Translations under genes and position numbers: made by a program | Notes under the pieces: model-generated | What the model was told of the DNA's origin: nothing | The model's database searches: none | Seen by the model: the letters and a program-made list of their open reading frames with translations, nothing else | Part shown: piece after piece, positions 57,678 through 64,000 of the stretch | Layout: every line of letters begins with the position of its first letter | Numbering within the stretch: the first letter of the stretch is position 1 | DNA from: Pseudomonas rhodesiae | Lineage (GTDB): Bacteria > Pseudomonadota > Gammaproteobacteria > Pseudomonadales > Pseudomonadaceae | Length of the DNA stretch: 64,000 nt | Direction of reading: 5' to 3' | NCBI RefSeq assembly: GCF_007858255.1 | Contig: NZ_VFEU01000011.1 | Coordinates: 62,001 to 126,000 of the forward strand

Positions 57678-57848
57678 TTACTTGTTCTGAAAGGTCTTGG
57701 TGAGCGCGGCGTTGACGCTGTTGCCACGCTTCAGCACGACGCGGGCGAGTGCTGCCCGGTCTTTGTGGCTATGGCTGGCCTGGCTGAGCAGGCCGAAGTA
57801 GCTGTTTGCTGGGTTATGCCACGTGCTTCCAGATCCGTCGGCATACAA
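57678..57848 (-). CDS. 56-codon ORF after the HNH gene, perhaps a 5'-truncated remnant
   Basis: The frame reads YADGSGSTWHNPANSYFGLL, SQASHSHKDRAALARVVLKR, NSVNAALTKTFQNK and looks like genuine protein. The only start is TTG at 57848 inside the HNH gene, with no ribosome site. The overlap with HNH is 35 bases. The absence of a proper start and the HNH gene directly upstream suggest that the original 5' part was replaced, or that translation depends on coupling. Family unknown. Confidence 0.5.
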   Translation of the reverse strand: MYADGSGSTWHNPANSYFGLLSQASHSHKDRAALARVVLKRGNSVNAALTKTFQNK

Positions 57849-58311
57849 TCGCGCTGATCAGCGCCTGAGTTACCCCGTACCGTTTCGCCAAGACGACGCC
57901 GCCGAACTCTCGGCTATGCGGTTTGAACATAGACCTGATCTCAATGACCTGTGCCTCGGTCAGCTTCGCCGCCGGGTGTCGCTCGCCTGTGCCGTCGGTC
58001 CCGTGGAGCTTCTTGTCGGCCTCGTTCTGGGTCGGCGTGCCATAGGCAAGATTGCCGACGCGACCGTTGGTTTTGTCGCCATCCAGGTGGCGGCAAATGT
58101 GGCCGTCCGGGATAGGCCCTATGAAGTGAATGGCGACCAAGCGGTGGATCAGGAAGCCCTTGGAAACCTGTCTGTTCCAAAGCTTTACTTTCGGATACCC
58201 CTTCCTGTCGAAGTAGTGGCTCTTGATGTGAGAGCCGCGCCTGACCCGCCCGTGACTGCTTACCTCGTAGTCCGGCCAATCCGATACTCGTCGCCATTGC
58301 TCTTCAGTCAT
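57814..58311 (-). CDS. HNH homing endonuclease (NUMOD4 + HNH)
   Basis: A 165-aa free-standing endonuclease. The NUMOD4 DNA-binding motif is WRRVSDWPDYEVSSHGRVRR. The HNH motif is FLIHRLVAIHFIG followed by HICRHLDGDKTNGRVGNLAY and QNEADKK. A C-terminal helix-turn-helix (AKLTEAQVIEIRSMF, AKRYGVTQALISAIV) follows. Such genes are selfish and invade phage genomes, usually next to or inside the gene they cleave. AGGACTGAAC precedes the ATG. Confidence 0.9.
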   Translation of the reverse strand: MTEEQWRRVSDWPDYEVSSHGRVRRGSHIKSHYFDRKGYPKVKLWNRQVSKGFLIHRLVAIHFIGPIPDGHICRHLDGDKTNGRVGNLAYGTPTQNEADKKLHGTDGTGERHPAAKLTEAQVIEIRSMFKPHSREFGGVVLAKRYGVTQALISAIVCRRIWKHVA

Positions 58312-58320
58312 GTTCAGTCC

Positions 58321-58800
58321 TCAGGAGGTGACATAGATACGGCGGACAGGGCGCGCGAGCCGCTCGGTGCTCTTGCCGTCGTAGAGGAGCCAGCCATCTC
58401 CAAAGGCCATGAAGTAGGCGCTGTAGGCGGAGCGCTGCGTGCTCAGCCAGTGGTATCGATCATCTCGAAGCTCCACCAGGCCATCAGCCTTGGCCGCCAT
58501 CAGCAGTTGGCCCTCAAGGCAGGACGGAATAAAGCCGCCCAGTTCCAGCGCTTTTACGGCGATCTCGCTGCCGGCCTCGGCCATGGCGCGGGTGTTAGCT
58601 TCGCCGTCGCTATAGCTGCCGGCGCCTTCGATCTTTACGCCATACTCACCCCAGACACCGTTGAGCTCGTCAGGCAGAAGGATCAGGGCGCGCTCTACGC
58701 CGTTGAGCCAGTAGCGGGTGACGAATACGCCGCCGGCCAGAGGTTGGCCGCGCTCAGGGAGTTCGGCGGCGAGGGCGGTTTGCTGTGCTTGCTTGGTCAT
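58321..58800 (-). CDS. Prophage protein of unknown function, 159 aa
   Basis: Features are an N-terminal helix MTKQAQQTALAAELPERGQP, a strand-rich middle (FVTRYWLNGVERALILLPDE), GSYSDGEANTRAMAEAGSEI and a C-terminus YHWLSTQRSAYSAYFMAFGD. It is a globular soluble protein. No family recognised. Its stop lies 9 bases before the HNH start. GAGCAACCCC upstream of the ATG is a modest ribosome site. Confidence 0.7.
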   Translation of the reverse strand: MTKQAQQTALAAELPERGQPLAGGVFVTRYWLNGVERALILLPDELNGVWGEYGVKIEGAGSYSDGEANTRAMAEAGSEIAVKALELGGFIPSCLEGQLLMAAKADGLVELRDDRYHWLSTQRSAYSAYFMAFGDGWLLYDGKSTERLARPVRRIYVTS

Positions 58801-58857
58801 GGGGTTGCTCCGGGTAAGCGCCGCCCTCCGGTTACCGGATGCAGCGAGTAGGGTGGG

Positions 58858-59343
58858 TTATTCGTCGCCGTCGTCTTCGGCGTTCATTTGGAGCGATTCG
58901 GCAAAACCTGCTTGCCGCAATTTGAGCGCCACGTTTTCTGTTATCTCGTAGCCGTGGGGCTTAATTTCGAATAGAGGGGCGGACTTCTCCGCACCCAACG
59001 AGTGGGCATATGCGATCAGTCGCCAGATGGTTGTTCGGTCTTTTGCCTCACCCAGTTCTGCGGTGAGCTCGTCCAAACGGTCACGCATTCCCTGGCGGAA
59101 GTAGTGACGGATGATGTCGGACGGCCCTTTTACCTTGGGTGCTGCTGGCGGCAGATCTTCTGCCTTGGCATTGCGCACCAGCAGTTGCACTGCCTCGCCC
59201 ACTTCCTTGATCTCATGCCAGAGCATCAAGTCGTCGAGCATCTGTCGGGTGCCGCAAGGCGTCGTATGCCGCAACTCCTGCTCGCCAAGCTCCTGCCGCT
59301 TCTCGGCCAGCCTGGCTGTTCGTTCTTCCTGGGTCACAGCCAT
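58858..59343 (-). CDS. Prophage protein of unknown function, 161 aa
   Basis: A charged helical N-terminus (TQEERTARLAEKRQELGEQE), a Trp/His region (LDDLMLWHEIKEVGEAVQLL), VKGPSDIIRHYFRQGMRDRL, and an acidic tail (NAEDDGDE). The last third includes APLFEIKPHGYEITENVALK. It is soluble, probably helical, and unrecognised. GAGGTAGGCC precedes the ATG. Confidence 0.7.
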   Translation of the reverse strand: MAVTQEERTARLAEKRQELGEQELRHTTPCGTRQMLDDLMLWHEIKEVGEAVQLLVRNAKAEDLPPAAPKVKGPSDIIRHYFRQGMRDRLDELTAELGEAKDRTTIWRLIAYAHSLGAEKSAPLFEIKPHGYEITENVALKLRQAGFAESLQMNAEDDGDE

Positions 59344-59412
59344 GGCCTACCTCTTCTATTCCGCTGGCCGGCAGTGCGAGCCAGGTTTGTCGTTTGCGTT
59401 GCTGGGTGCGGG

Positions 59413-59883
59413 CTATGCGGCGCATGAATCGACCTTCACCTGGCGCCAAGCACCGACCGCTTCGAAGATTCGCGCGGCGTGTTCCTCGTCCAGCGACAGA
59501 GTGTCGGGGATGGCGATCCAGCCGGAGGCCACCATCTGGCTTTGGTTGGCCTCGGCGCGCAGCTTCATGTAGCAATGCTCGATCACGTCTTCCAGGTGGT
59601 CGGACAGGTAAACCCCGTCCGGCGCCAGTTCCAGCGACTTGCTGTAGCGGTCGCCGCGAGCGTCAATGCACATTGCGCTCATGTAGATCGTCCAGCGGTG
59701 AGGGATTCCGCACACGGCCTGGCCAATCTTCCCTGGGGCGATGTTCTTGAGTGACTTGTAATTGATCATGCCCTGGCGGCCGCTGGGATCGATGTTCACC
59801 ACCGCGACATGGTTGGATGTCAGGAGTGACCGGCACGACCGGGCGATGCGCGCCTGCAGGTTGTGAGGCTTACGCTTGCTCAT
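59413..59883 (-). CDS. Prophage protein of unknown function, 156 aa
   Basis: A basic start (MSKRKPHNLQARIARSCRSL) followed by an alpha/beta core: NHVAVVNIDPSGRQGMINYK, KNIAPGKIGQAVCGIPHRWT, and a helical end EDVIEHCYMKLRAEANQSQM. Its start overlaps the upstream stop (ATGA at 59880-59883). Similar unannotated proteins occur near recT in Pseudomonas phages, as far as I recall. No function known. Confidence 0.7.
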   Translation of the reverse strand: MSKRKPHNLQARIARSCRSLLTSNHVAVVNIDPSGRQGMINYKSLKNIAPGKIGQAVCGIPHRWTIYMSAMCIDARGDRYSKSLELAPDGVYLSDHLEDVIEHCYMKLRAEANQSQMVASGWIAIPDTLSLDEEHAARIFEAVGAWRQVKVDSCAA

Positions 59884-60128
59884 AATGCCTCCGCCAATTT
59901 GCGCAGCGCGTTACGCTCAGCCCTGGTGATGGCTGGCTTTCGGCGCTTGAGGATGGTTTCGGGATCAATCTTCGCGGATCGCTTGGGAGGGATCGGATTG
60001 CCCGCCAGGCTTGGCACCTGGGCGACGTTCCCGCCGGCAGCCAGGAACTGCGCGGTGCGTTCCGATATTGAGTCGGCGTGCTGGCGGTGCTGCTCTACCA
60101 GGCTTAGGTGGTTGCTGACGTAGGTCAT
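59880..60128 (-). CDS. Small prophage protein, 82 aa
   Basis: MTYVSNHLSLVEQHRQHADS and an Ala/Gly-rich linker precede a basic Pro-rich stretch (GNPIPPKRSAKIDPETILKR) and a basic helix RKPAITRAERNALRKLAEAL. The second half is a likely nucleic acid contact. It overlaps YqaJ by 4 bases (ATGA) and the downstream gene by 4. Family unknown. Confidence 0.65.
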   Translation of the reverse strand: MTYVSNHLSLVEQHRQHADSISERTAQFLAAGGNVAQVPSLAGNPIPPKRSAKIDPETILKRRKPAITRAERNALRKLAEAL

Positions 60129-60757
60129 GCTGCTTTGCTCCTCATCCGCTCCCGCATTTCCTTCTCAAGGTCGGCCAGCTCTTCCAGAAATGCCGTGATT
60201 TCGGATTCCATCTCGCGGGCTCGCTTGAAGTCGAACTCGTACCGGAAGCAAACGTACTGAAGCTCTTCAGGCAAGCGGTCGTCGTAGCTCACGAAGTCGG
60301 CCCACTTGCGGCCGGTGCAAGCCATCTGGGCCAGCATCTGCCATTCGTACTGAGGGTCATGCTTGCCTGACTGCATCGTCGCGATGTGGGTTGCGGTGTT
60401 CGGGCACTTGATTTCAAGAACGCCATCATCACCTGCAAGCCCATCTGGTGATGCACCGAAGCCCTGGATCTTGGGGTGCATGACAAGCCCGGTCTCTTCC
60501 ACCATCAGACCCTTATCAGCCTCGTAGGCCATGCAGGCGAACGGCTCAAGCTCGACGCCGCGCTGTACTGCAGCGTTGCGCGAAAGGTCGCTACCGCCTT
60601 GCTGTCCGGTCAGGCGCTCACAGAGCAGCTCCATCATGTAATTTTTGCGAGTGGCAGAAGGTGCGCCGCCGCGCCCGCTGGCCATCACATCCTTGACGCG
60701 GCTGGCCGTGACGTTGCCCAGCCTTGCCGCAAACCATTCAGCGCTACGCTGTTCCAT
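60125..60757 (-). CDS. YqaJ / lambda-type exonuclease
   Basis: A 210-aa phage recombinase exonuclease. RSAEWFAARLGNVTASRVKD (YqaJ start), GASPDGLAGDDGVLEIKCPN with the PD-(D/E)XK triad Asp105, Glu115, Lys117, and YEWQMLAQMACTGRKWADFV are typical. It degrades one strand of duplex DNA to give 3' ends, which the RecT protein next door anneals. Its start overlaps the end of recT by 14 bases. Confidence 0.93.
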   Translation of the reverse strand: MEQRSAEWFAARLGNVTASRVKDVMASGRGGAPSATRKNYMMELLCERLTGQQGGSDLSRNAAVQRGVELEPFACMAYEADKGLMVEETGLVMHPKIQGFGASPDGLAGDDGVLEIKCPNTATHIATMQSGKHDPQYEWQMLAQMACTGRKWADFVSYDDRLPEELQYVCFRYEFDFKRAREMESEITAFLEELADLEKEMRERMRSKAA

Positions 60758-61688
60758 CTAACACCTCCTCAGCTTCACCTTCGATTGGCTCGGCTGCTGC
60801 TTTCAGGGTTTCGCTGCGCTTGGTCACTTCCGCCTTAAAGCGGGCGTGACCAGCAGCATCTTTGGCTTGCTTCATCGCGGCCGTGCCGTTGTGGTAAACC
60901 TCGGCGAGTGACTCCAGACTTCCGGCGCGCATAGCCAAATCAATCCAGTCGTTCACCATCTCAGGGTCGGTTGGAGCCGAGCCTTGAATCGATGCGAGGC
61001 CTTCGCCGCCATCGGTGTTCAGGTGATGGATGGCCTGCTCAAGTCGCTCCGTCTTCGGCCAATACTTGTAGCCGCGCTTCACCACGGTTTTCTTTGCCAT
61101 TTCACCCGGGTCGGTAACCCATGGGCAGGATGACTTCTTGCTGATCCATGCTTTCCAAGCGCTTGAACGGTCACGGATCGCGTTCACGTCGTCGATGCTC
61201 ATCGTCTCGGTGAGGTAGTCGCCGTCTGCCGTCTTGACCACCACATAAACGCCGACAGCCTCGCCACGATCCTTTGCGAACGGGTTGTATGAGTGGGTCG
61301 GCGGCTTGTCGAAGCCGTTGAGAGCGAAGGAGTCAGCCGTATAAACCAGCTCGGCCTGGGCCCAGCGAATTGCGCCAGTGGCCATGGCCAGGTCCATCAG
61401 ACCGATATAGCTGATGTCCAAGCAGATCTTGCCGTCCCGAGGAACCAGATAGGCCTGCTTCTTCGCAGGGTTCAAGCTGATACCGATGGCGGCGATGTTC
61501 GTGATTGCGTTGACCACTGACTGCCGGTTCTGTACGGCGATCTTGGTGGCGTACTCGCTGGAGGTGATCACCTGAATGGCGAATTCAGCCTCGCGCTCGA
61601 AGTTCAGCGAGCGGTCGGTCAGGACGTTGGCGAACTGATTGCGCGCACCGTAGATGTCCTGAGTGATTGTTGCGACGGCTTGGCTCAT
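60744..61688 (-). CDS. recT: RecT-family single-strand annealing protein
   Basis: A 314-aa protein. NFEREAEFAIQVITSSEYAT, NQSVVNAITNIAAIGISLNP-like text (QSVVNAITNIAAIGISLNPA), KQAYLVPRDGKICLDISYIG and KSSCPWVTDPGEMAKKTVVK are RecT signatures. It anneals complementary single strands during phage recombination, paired with the YqaJ exonuclease. The ATG at 61688 has GAGG 6 bases upstream. A coiled-coil gene ends 8 bases before its start. Confidence 0.95.
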   Translation of the reverse strand: MSQAVATITQDIYGARNQFANVLTDRSLNFEREAEFAIQVITSSEYATKIAVQNRQSVVNAITNIAAIGISLNPAKKQAYLVPRDGKICLDISYIGLMDLAMATGAIRWAQAELVYTADSFALNGFDKPPTHSYNPFAKDRGEAVGVYVVVKTADGDYLTETMSIDDVNAIRDRSSAWKAWISKKSSCPWVTDPGEMAKKTVVKRGYKYWPKTERLEQAIHHLNTDGGEGLASIQGSAPTDPEMVNDWIDLAMRAGSLESLAEVYHNGTAAMKQAKDAAGHARFKAEVTKRSETLKAAAEPIEGEAEEVLDGTA

Positions 61689-61695
61689 GGCGACC

Positions 61696-62853
61696 TCAGT
61701 AGGAAATGGATACGGCTGGAATCTTGCGCTGGGCAATCAACTTAACGGCCTGCTTGGCGCACTCTTCTGGCATGCCGCCAGCAATAAAGGCGTCCAGGGC
61801 TGCACGGTTGATTGCGCGGCGATGCGCTTCATCAGCTTCGCGGGCCTGGGCCTGCTCCAGTTCGAACGCTACGGCTGCGGCCTGGCGTGCCAGTTCGTTC
61901 TGGCGTGCTTGCTCGACTGCCTGCTCCTGGCGCTGCGCTGCGGCGGCACGATCTTGCTCGGCGCGCTGTTCGGCGGACAGACGGCTTGACTCGGCCTGCG
62001 CCGCTGCTGCACGGGCCTGCTCGGCCTGTAGTTCAAGTCGCATGCGCTGGCGCTCGGCGGCGGCCTCGGCATCCAGTACGGCTTGAGCGGCGGCGCGCTG
62101 TGCGGCGGCGGCCTGATCAAGTAGATCCTGTTCTCGGCGGGCGGCGGCCAAGCGCTCAGTCTCAGCACGCTCAGCTGCTTCACGGCGGGCCTGATCAGCG
62201 GCGGCCTGGGCGATAGCAGCGTCACGGTCTCGCTGGGCCTGGGCTTCTGCTTCGGCGCGCAACCGGACGAGTTCGGCCTGCTCGGCTTCGTGCTGGGTGC
62301 GCTCGGCATGTATTGCGCGCAATAGTGAGAGGGTGCGGTCTTTCGCCTGGGCTGCTTCTGGCAGGAACTCTTCCCAGGAGTCGCCAAGCTCGATGGCTTC
62401 CAGCTGGACAATCACTTGCGCCACTGCAGCTGCAGTCGGCGTGGCGCCAAACACTTCCATGTCCTTGATGGCCTGGATGTTGTCGACGTGCCGGTCCTTG
62501 CGGACCTGCTCGGCATTTTCCCAGTCGGTCAGGGGCTGGCGGGTTGCATCGCGCAGGCTGTCCATCTTGGTGACGAACTCGCGTAGCTCGGCCTCGACGA
62601 CCTTTGGCATTTCCTTGAGGCGCTTGAGGTAGTCGCGACCAGGCTTCTCGACAGCAGCCTTGGACTTGCTCACCGTTGCTGCCAAGGAGGCGATGCGAGC
62701 GCGACCTTTCACAGTGGTCAGATCGGGCACCTCTCCGGTGACTTCTGCTTTCACCGCTTCGAAGAACTGGCCCAGGCCGCCGGCCACGTAGATGGCCGGA
62801 GCATTGTCGGCGCTGATGTCGTCGATGGTGATTACTTGCTGTTGTGCGGACAC
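61696..62853 (-). CDS. Long coiled-coil prophage protein adjoining RecT
   Basis: A 385-aa protein. Residues 1-about 150 are a globular domain (NAPAIYVAGGLGQFFEAVKA, KAAVEKPGRDYLKRLKEMPK). Residues about 180-350 are a nearly uninterrupted Ala/Gln/Arg/Glu coiled coil. The C-terminal RAALDAFIAGGMPEECAKQA VKL-type helix follows. There is no TM. It resembles DUF1351/TolA-like phage proteins coded beside recT. A scaffold or regulatory partner of RecT is possible but not known. GGGAGTCACC precedes the ATG. Confidence 0.75.
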   Translation of the reverse strand: MSAQQQVITIDDISADNAPAIYVAGGLGQFFEAVKAEVTGEVPDLTTVKGRARIASLAATVSKSKAAVEKPGRDYLKRLKEMPKVVEAELREFVTKMDSLRDATRQPLTDWENAEQVRKDRHVDNIQAIKDMEVFGATPTAAAVAQVIVQLEAIELGDSWEEFLPEAAQAKDRTLSLLRAIHAERTQHEAEQAELVRLRAEAEAQAQRDRDAAIAQAAADQARREAAERAETERLAAARREQDLLDQAAAAQRAAAQAVLDAEAAAERQRMRLELQAEQARAAAAQAESSRLSAEQRAEQDRAAAAQRQEQAVEQARQNELARQAAAVAFELEQAQAREADEAHRRAINRAALDAFIAGGMPEECAKQAVKLIAQRKIPAVSISY

Positions 62854-62896
62854 GGTGACTCCCTGCCGCGATGCTCGCAGCGATTAGAGGTGTTGT

Positions 62897-63016
62897 TTAT
62901 TGAGTGATCAGGCCACCGATAGCGGGGCCCAGTAGAACGATGGTGAGGAAGGTCAGGCCAACGATGGCCGACAGAGCGCGGATGGCGCGGCGCCGGTGCC
63001 GCTGGTGGGTGGTCAT
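62897..63016 (-). CDS. 39-aa single-helix membrane micro-protein
   Basis: A short ORF (39 residues): basic MTTHQRHRRRAIRAL followed by one hydrophobic helix (SAIVGLTFLTIVLLGPAIGG). Its ATG overlaps the stop of the preceding gene (ATGA at 63013-63016). It reads as a positive-inside single-span membrane peptide. I do not recognise it. The coupling and the sensible topology support translation. Confidence 0.5.
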   Translation of the reverse strand: MTTHQRHRRRAIRALSAIVGLTFLTIVLLGPAIGGLITQ

Positions 63017-63222
63017 GTCGACCGCTGCGCCTGTGCGCGGCGCGTAGGGCCGAAAGCCATGTTCCAGCGCGAAACTTGGCGCTGGTGCGGTGTTGCATCG
63101 GCGCCCGGGTAGACCTCTTGTCCGCAGCGCGGGCAGTTGGCTTGATCGTCACAAATTGCCACCTGGCAGCAGCGCGTGAACATCGTGCTGTTAGTGGGTG
63201 AGCAGAGAAATACGCTGATCAT
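63013..63222 (-). CDS. Small zinc-ribbon-like prophage protein
   Basis: A 69-aa protein with cysteines in TRCCQVAICDDQANCPRCGQ. The CxxC pair plus the upstream CC could bind zinc. The rest (ATPHQRQVSRWNMAFGPTRR) is basic and Trp-containing. ATGA overlaps both the upstream gene (63219) and the membrane micro-ORF. Possibly nucleic-acid binding. Confidence 0.6.
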   Translation of the reverse strand: MISVFLCSPTNSTMFTRCCQVAICDDQANCPRCGQEVYPGADATPHQRQVSRWNMAFGPTRRAQAQRST

Positions 63223-63422
63223 GCCTTCACCTCATAAGCAACTGTCCACTCGCCACACATGCAGGCCCGGCCACTCCATGCGTGCACGTTGGGGATACCG
63301 GCGTCATGTGCCAACGACAGGGCTCCAAGCCACTTGGGATGGGTGAAGGCCAAGATCATGCGGTCGGCGGGCAGCTCTTCGATTTGCTCGTCGATCAGCG
63401 ATTTCACGATTGGCGTGGTCAT
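63219..63422 (-). CDS. Small prophage protein, 67 aa
   Basis: MTTPIVKSLIDEQIEELPAD, FTHPKWLGALSLAHDAGIPN, then a Cys-containing end ACMCGEWTVAYEVKA. It is soluble, with no family recognised. Its ATG at 63422 overlaps the upstream stop at 63419 (ATGA). In-frame upstream ATGs would lie inside the preceding gene, so this start is preferred. Confidence 0.6.
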   Translation of the reverse strand: MTTPIVKSLIDEQIEELPADRMILAFTHPKWLGALSLAHDAGIPNVHAWSGRACMCGEWTVAYEVKA

Positions 63423-63634
63423 GCTGCAGCCCTCTTGAGCTCGGTATTGCGCTCGACGAACTTGGCGTCCAGCGCATCGCGGTAACGGTTGGCGGTAGGG
63501 GAGTCGACCAGGTCGGCGAACTCGGCCATTTCGATCATGCCCATGACGAAGGTGCGATCCGGTACCGGAGTGAAGGACTTCTTCATCTTGGCGATTTCCA
63601 GGCCCAGGCGGGCGAGGGCGGTAGGGGTGTTCAT
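63419..63634 (-). CDS. Small prophage protein, 71 aa
   Basis: MNTPTALARLGLEIAKMKKS, then VPDRTFVMGMIEMAEFADLV and a basic helical end (DALDAKFVERNTELKRAAA). It is helical and soluble, with no family recognised. ATGA overlaps the upstream gene (63631-63634) and it is coupled likewise to the downstream gene. Confidence 0.6.
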   Translation of the reverse strand: MNTPTALARLGLEIAKMKKSFTPVPDRTFVMGMIEMAEFADLVDSPTANRYRDALDAKFVERNTELKRAAA

Positions 63635-64000
63635 AGTTCGTCGTCCTCGGCCTGGGCGGCCAATGCATCGTCAGCTAGGGGCCGAAGTAGGGCCTCTGCA
63701 ATTTCGCCAAGCTTGCCGAAGGGGTGGTCGCTTCGCCCCAGCAACTCGGCGGCTGCGTCTTTGTCGGCCCGCCCGCAGTTGTTGGCGATCAGCATCCAGC
63801 CAAGTGCCGGGGTGCCGACCTCACAGCTCGCCTGCCGGCTGTTCGCCAGCTCGTCCGCCGCCAGTGCCAGTTGTGCGACCGTGACGGCCTGAGGCCTACG
63901 CAGGCGACGCTGGAACTTCACATCCTGACCGAAGCGCACCAGCTGCTCGGTGGCGTTGTACAGCCACTCTGCCCGCGCAAGCTCACGAGGGGTTTCACTC
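63631..64000 (-). CDS. Prophage protein, 5' end beyond the window
   Basis: The frame is open to the right edge and reads SETPRELARAEWLYNATEQL then VRFGQDVKFQRRLRRPQAVT before continuing with ASCEVGTPALGWMLIANNCG and an acidic tail LAAQAEDDEL. The GTG at 63939 is therefore probably internal. An ATG just past position 64000 would fit. At least 122 aa, helical and soluble. No family recognised. Confidence 0.6.
   Translation of the reverse strand, partial: SETPRELARAEWLYNATEQLVRFGQDVKFQRRLRRPQAVTVAQLALAADELANSRQASCEVGTPALGWMLIANNCGRADKDAAAELLGRSDHPFGKLGEIAEALLRPLADDALAAQAEDDEL

Noticed and set aside
59213..59575. 120-codon minus-strand ORF overlapping two prophage genes
   Set aside because: Its sequence is low complexity and Arg-rich, and it overlaps two better-supported genes almost completely. 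Only about 70 bases are unique to it.

Overview
The window is a stretch of a Pseudomonas chromosome, most like the P. fluorescens group. The evidence is the core gene order (leuC-leuD-leuB-asd-usg-fimV-truA-trpF-accD-folC-cvpA-purF-metZ and thrS-infC-rpmI-rplT-pheS-pheT-ihfA), the GC-rich codon use, REP/REPIN hairpins with GGGGGCAAGCCCCCTCCC arms, the fluorescens-type paralogue RsmE, and small families common in pseudomonads (DUF2790, DUF1654). No CRISPR array, rRNA or insertion sequence was seen.

Region 1 (1-20.8 kb): a multi-PAS sensor gene running off the left edge; a LysR regulator divergent from leuC; the leucine genes leuC-leuD, a methyltransferase and leuB; asd and its catalytically dead paralogue usg; the polar assembly protein fimV; then truA, trpF, accD-folC-SPOR protein-cvpA-purF, and metZ with an SDR dehydrogenase. 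Most of these are biosynthetic housekeeping genes (Leu, Asp family, Trp, fatty acid, folate, purine, Met).

Region 2 (20.9-35.6 kb) is more accessory. It holds tRNA-Val(UAC), two identical tRNA-Asp and tRNA-Val(GAC); a PuuB-like oxidase; a blue-light (LOV) hybrid histidine kinase; a DUF969/DUF979 transporter with pyroglutamyl peptidase, probably a 5-oxoproline uptake and processing unit; a CigR/RcnB-like secreted protein; a two-component system with a DUF2790 gene; rsmE; a DUF1654-endA operon behind a consensus LexA box; and ansB behind a sigma-54 promoter with two AauR-type sites.

Region 3 (36-43.1 kb) is a complete ribose regulon, rbsB-A-C-R-K-D, plus an exported nucleoside hydrolase. An RbsR-type operator overlaps the predicted transcription start, so ribose release from nucleosides, import and phosphorylation sit in one unit. 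Small conserved genes and a cold-shock gene follow (43.1-45.2 kb).

Region 4 (45.5-53 kb) is the translation cluster thrS to ihfA, a MerR-type regulator and tRNA-Pro(GGG).

Region 5 (53.1-64 kb) is the int-proximal end of a prophage integrated at tRNA-Pro(GGG) and continuing past the right edge. Almost all its genes are on the minus strand, tightly packed and often coupled by ATGA or GTGA overlaps. It carries a tyrosine integrase, an overlapping excisionase-like ORF, an ASCH protein, an HNH homing endonuclease, a YqaJ exonuclease with a RecT annealing protein, a long coiled-coil protein, and many small genes of unknown function, including membrane-type ORFs of 18, 19 and 39 codons. I did not find a wholly new system that can be claimed from sequence alone. 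The best leads are the regulatory architectures (ansB, DUF1654-endA, the 5-oxoproline operon), the orphan LOV kinase, and the micro-ORFs and HNH insertion in the prophage.
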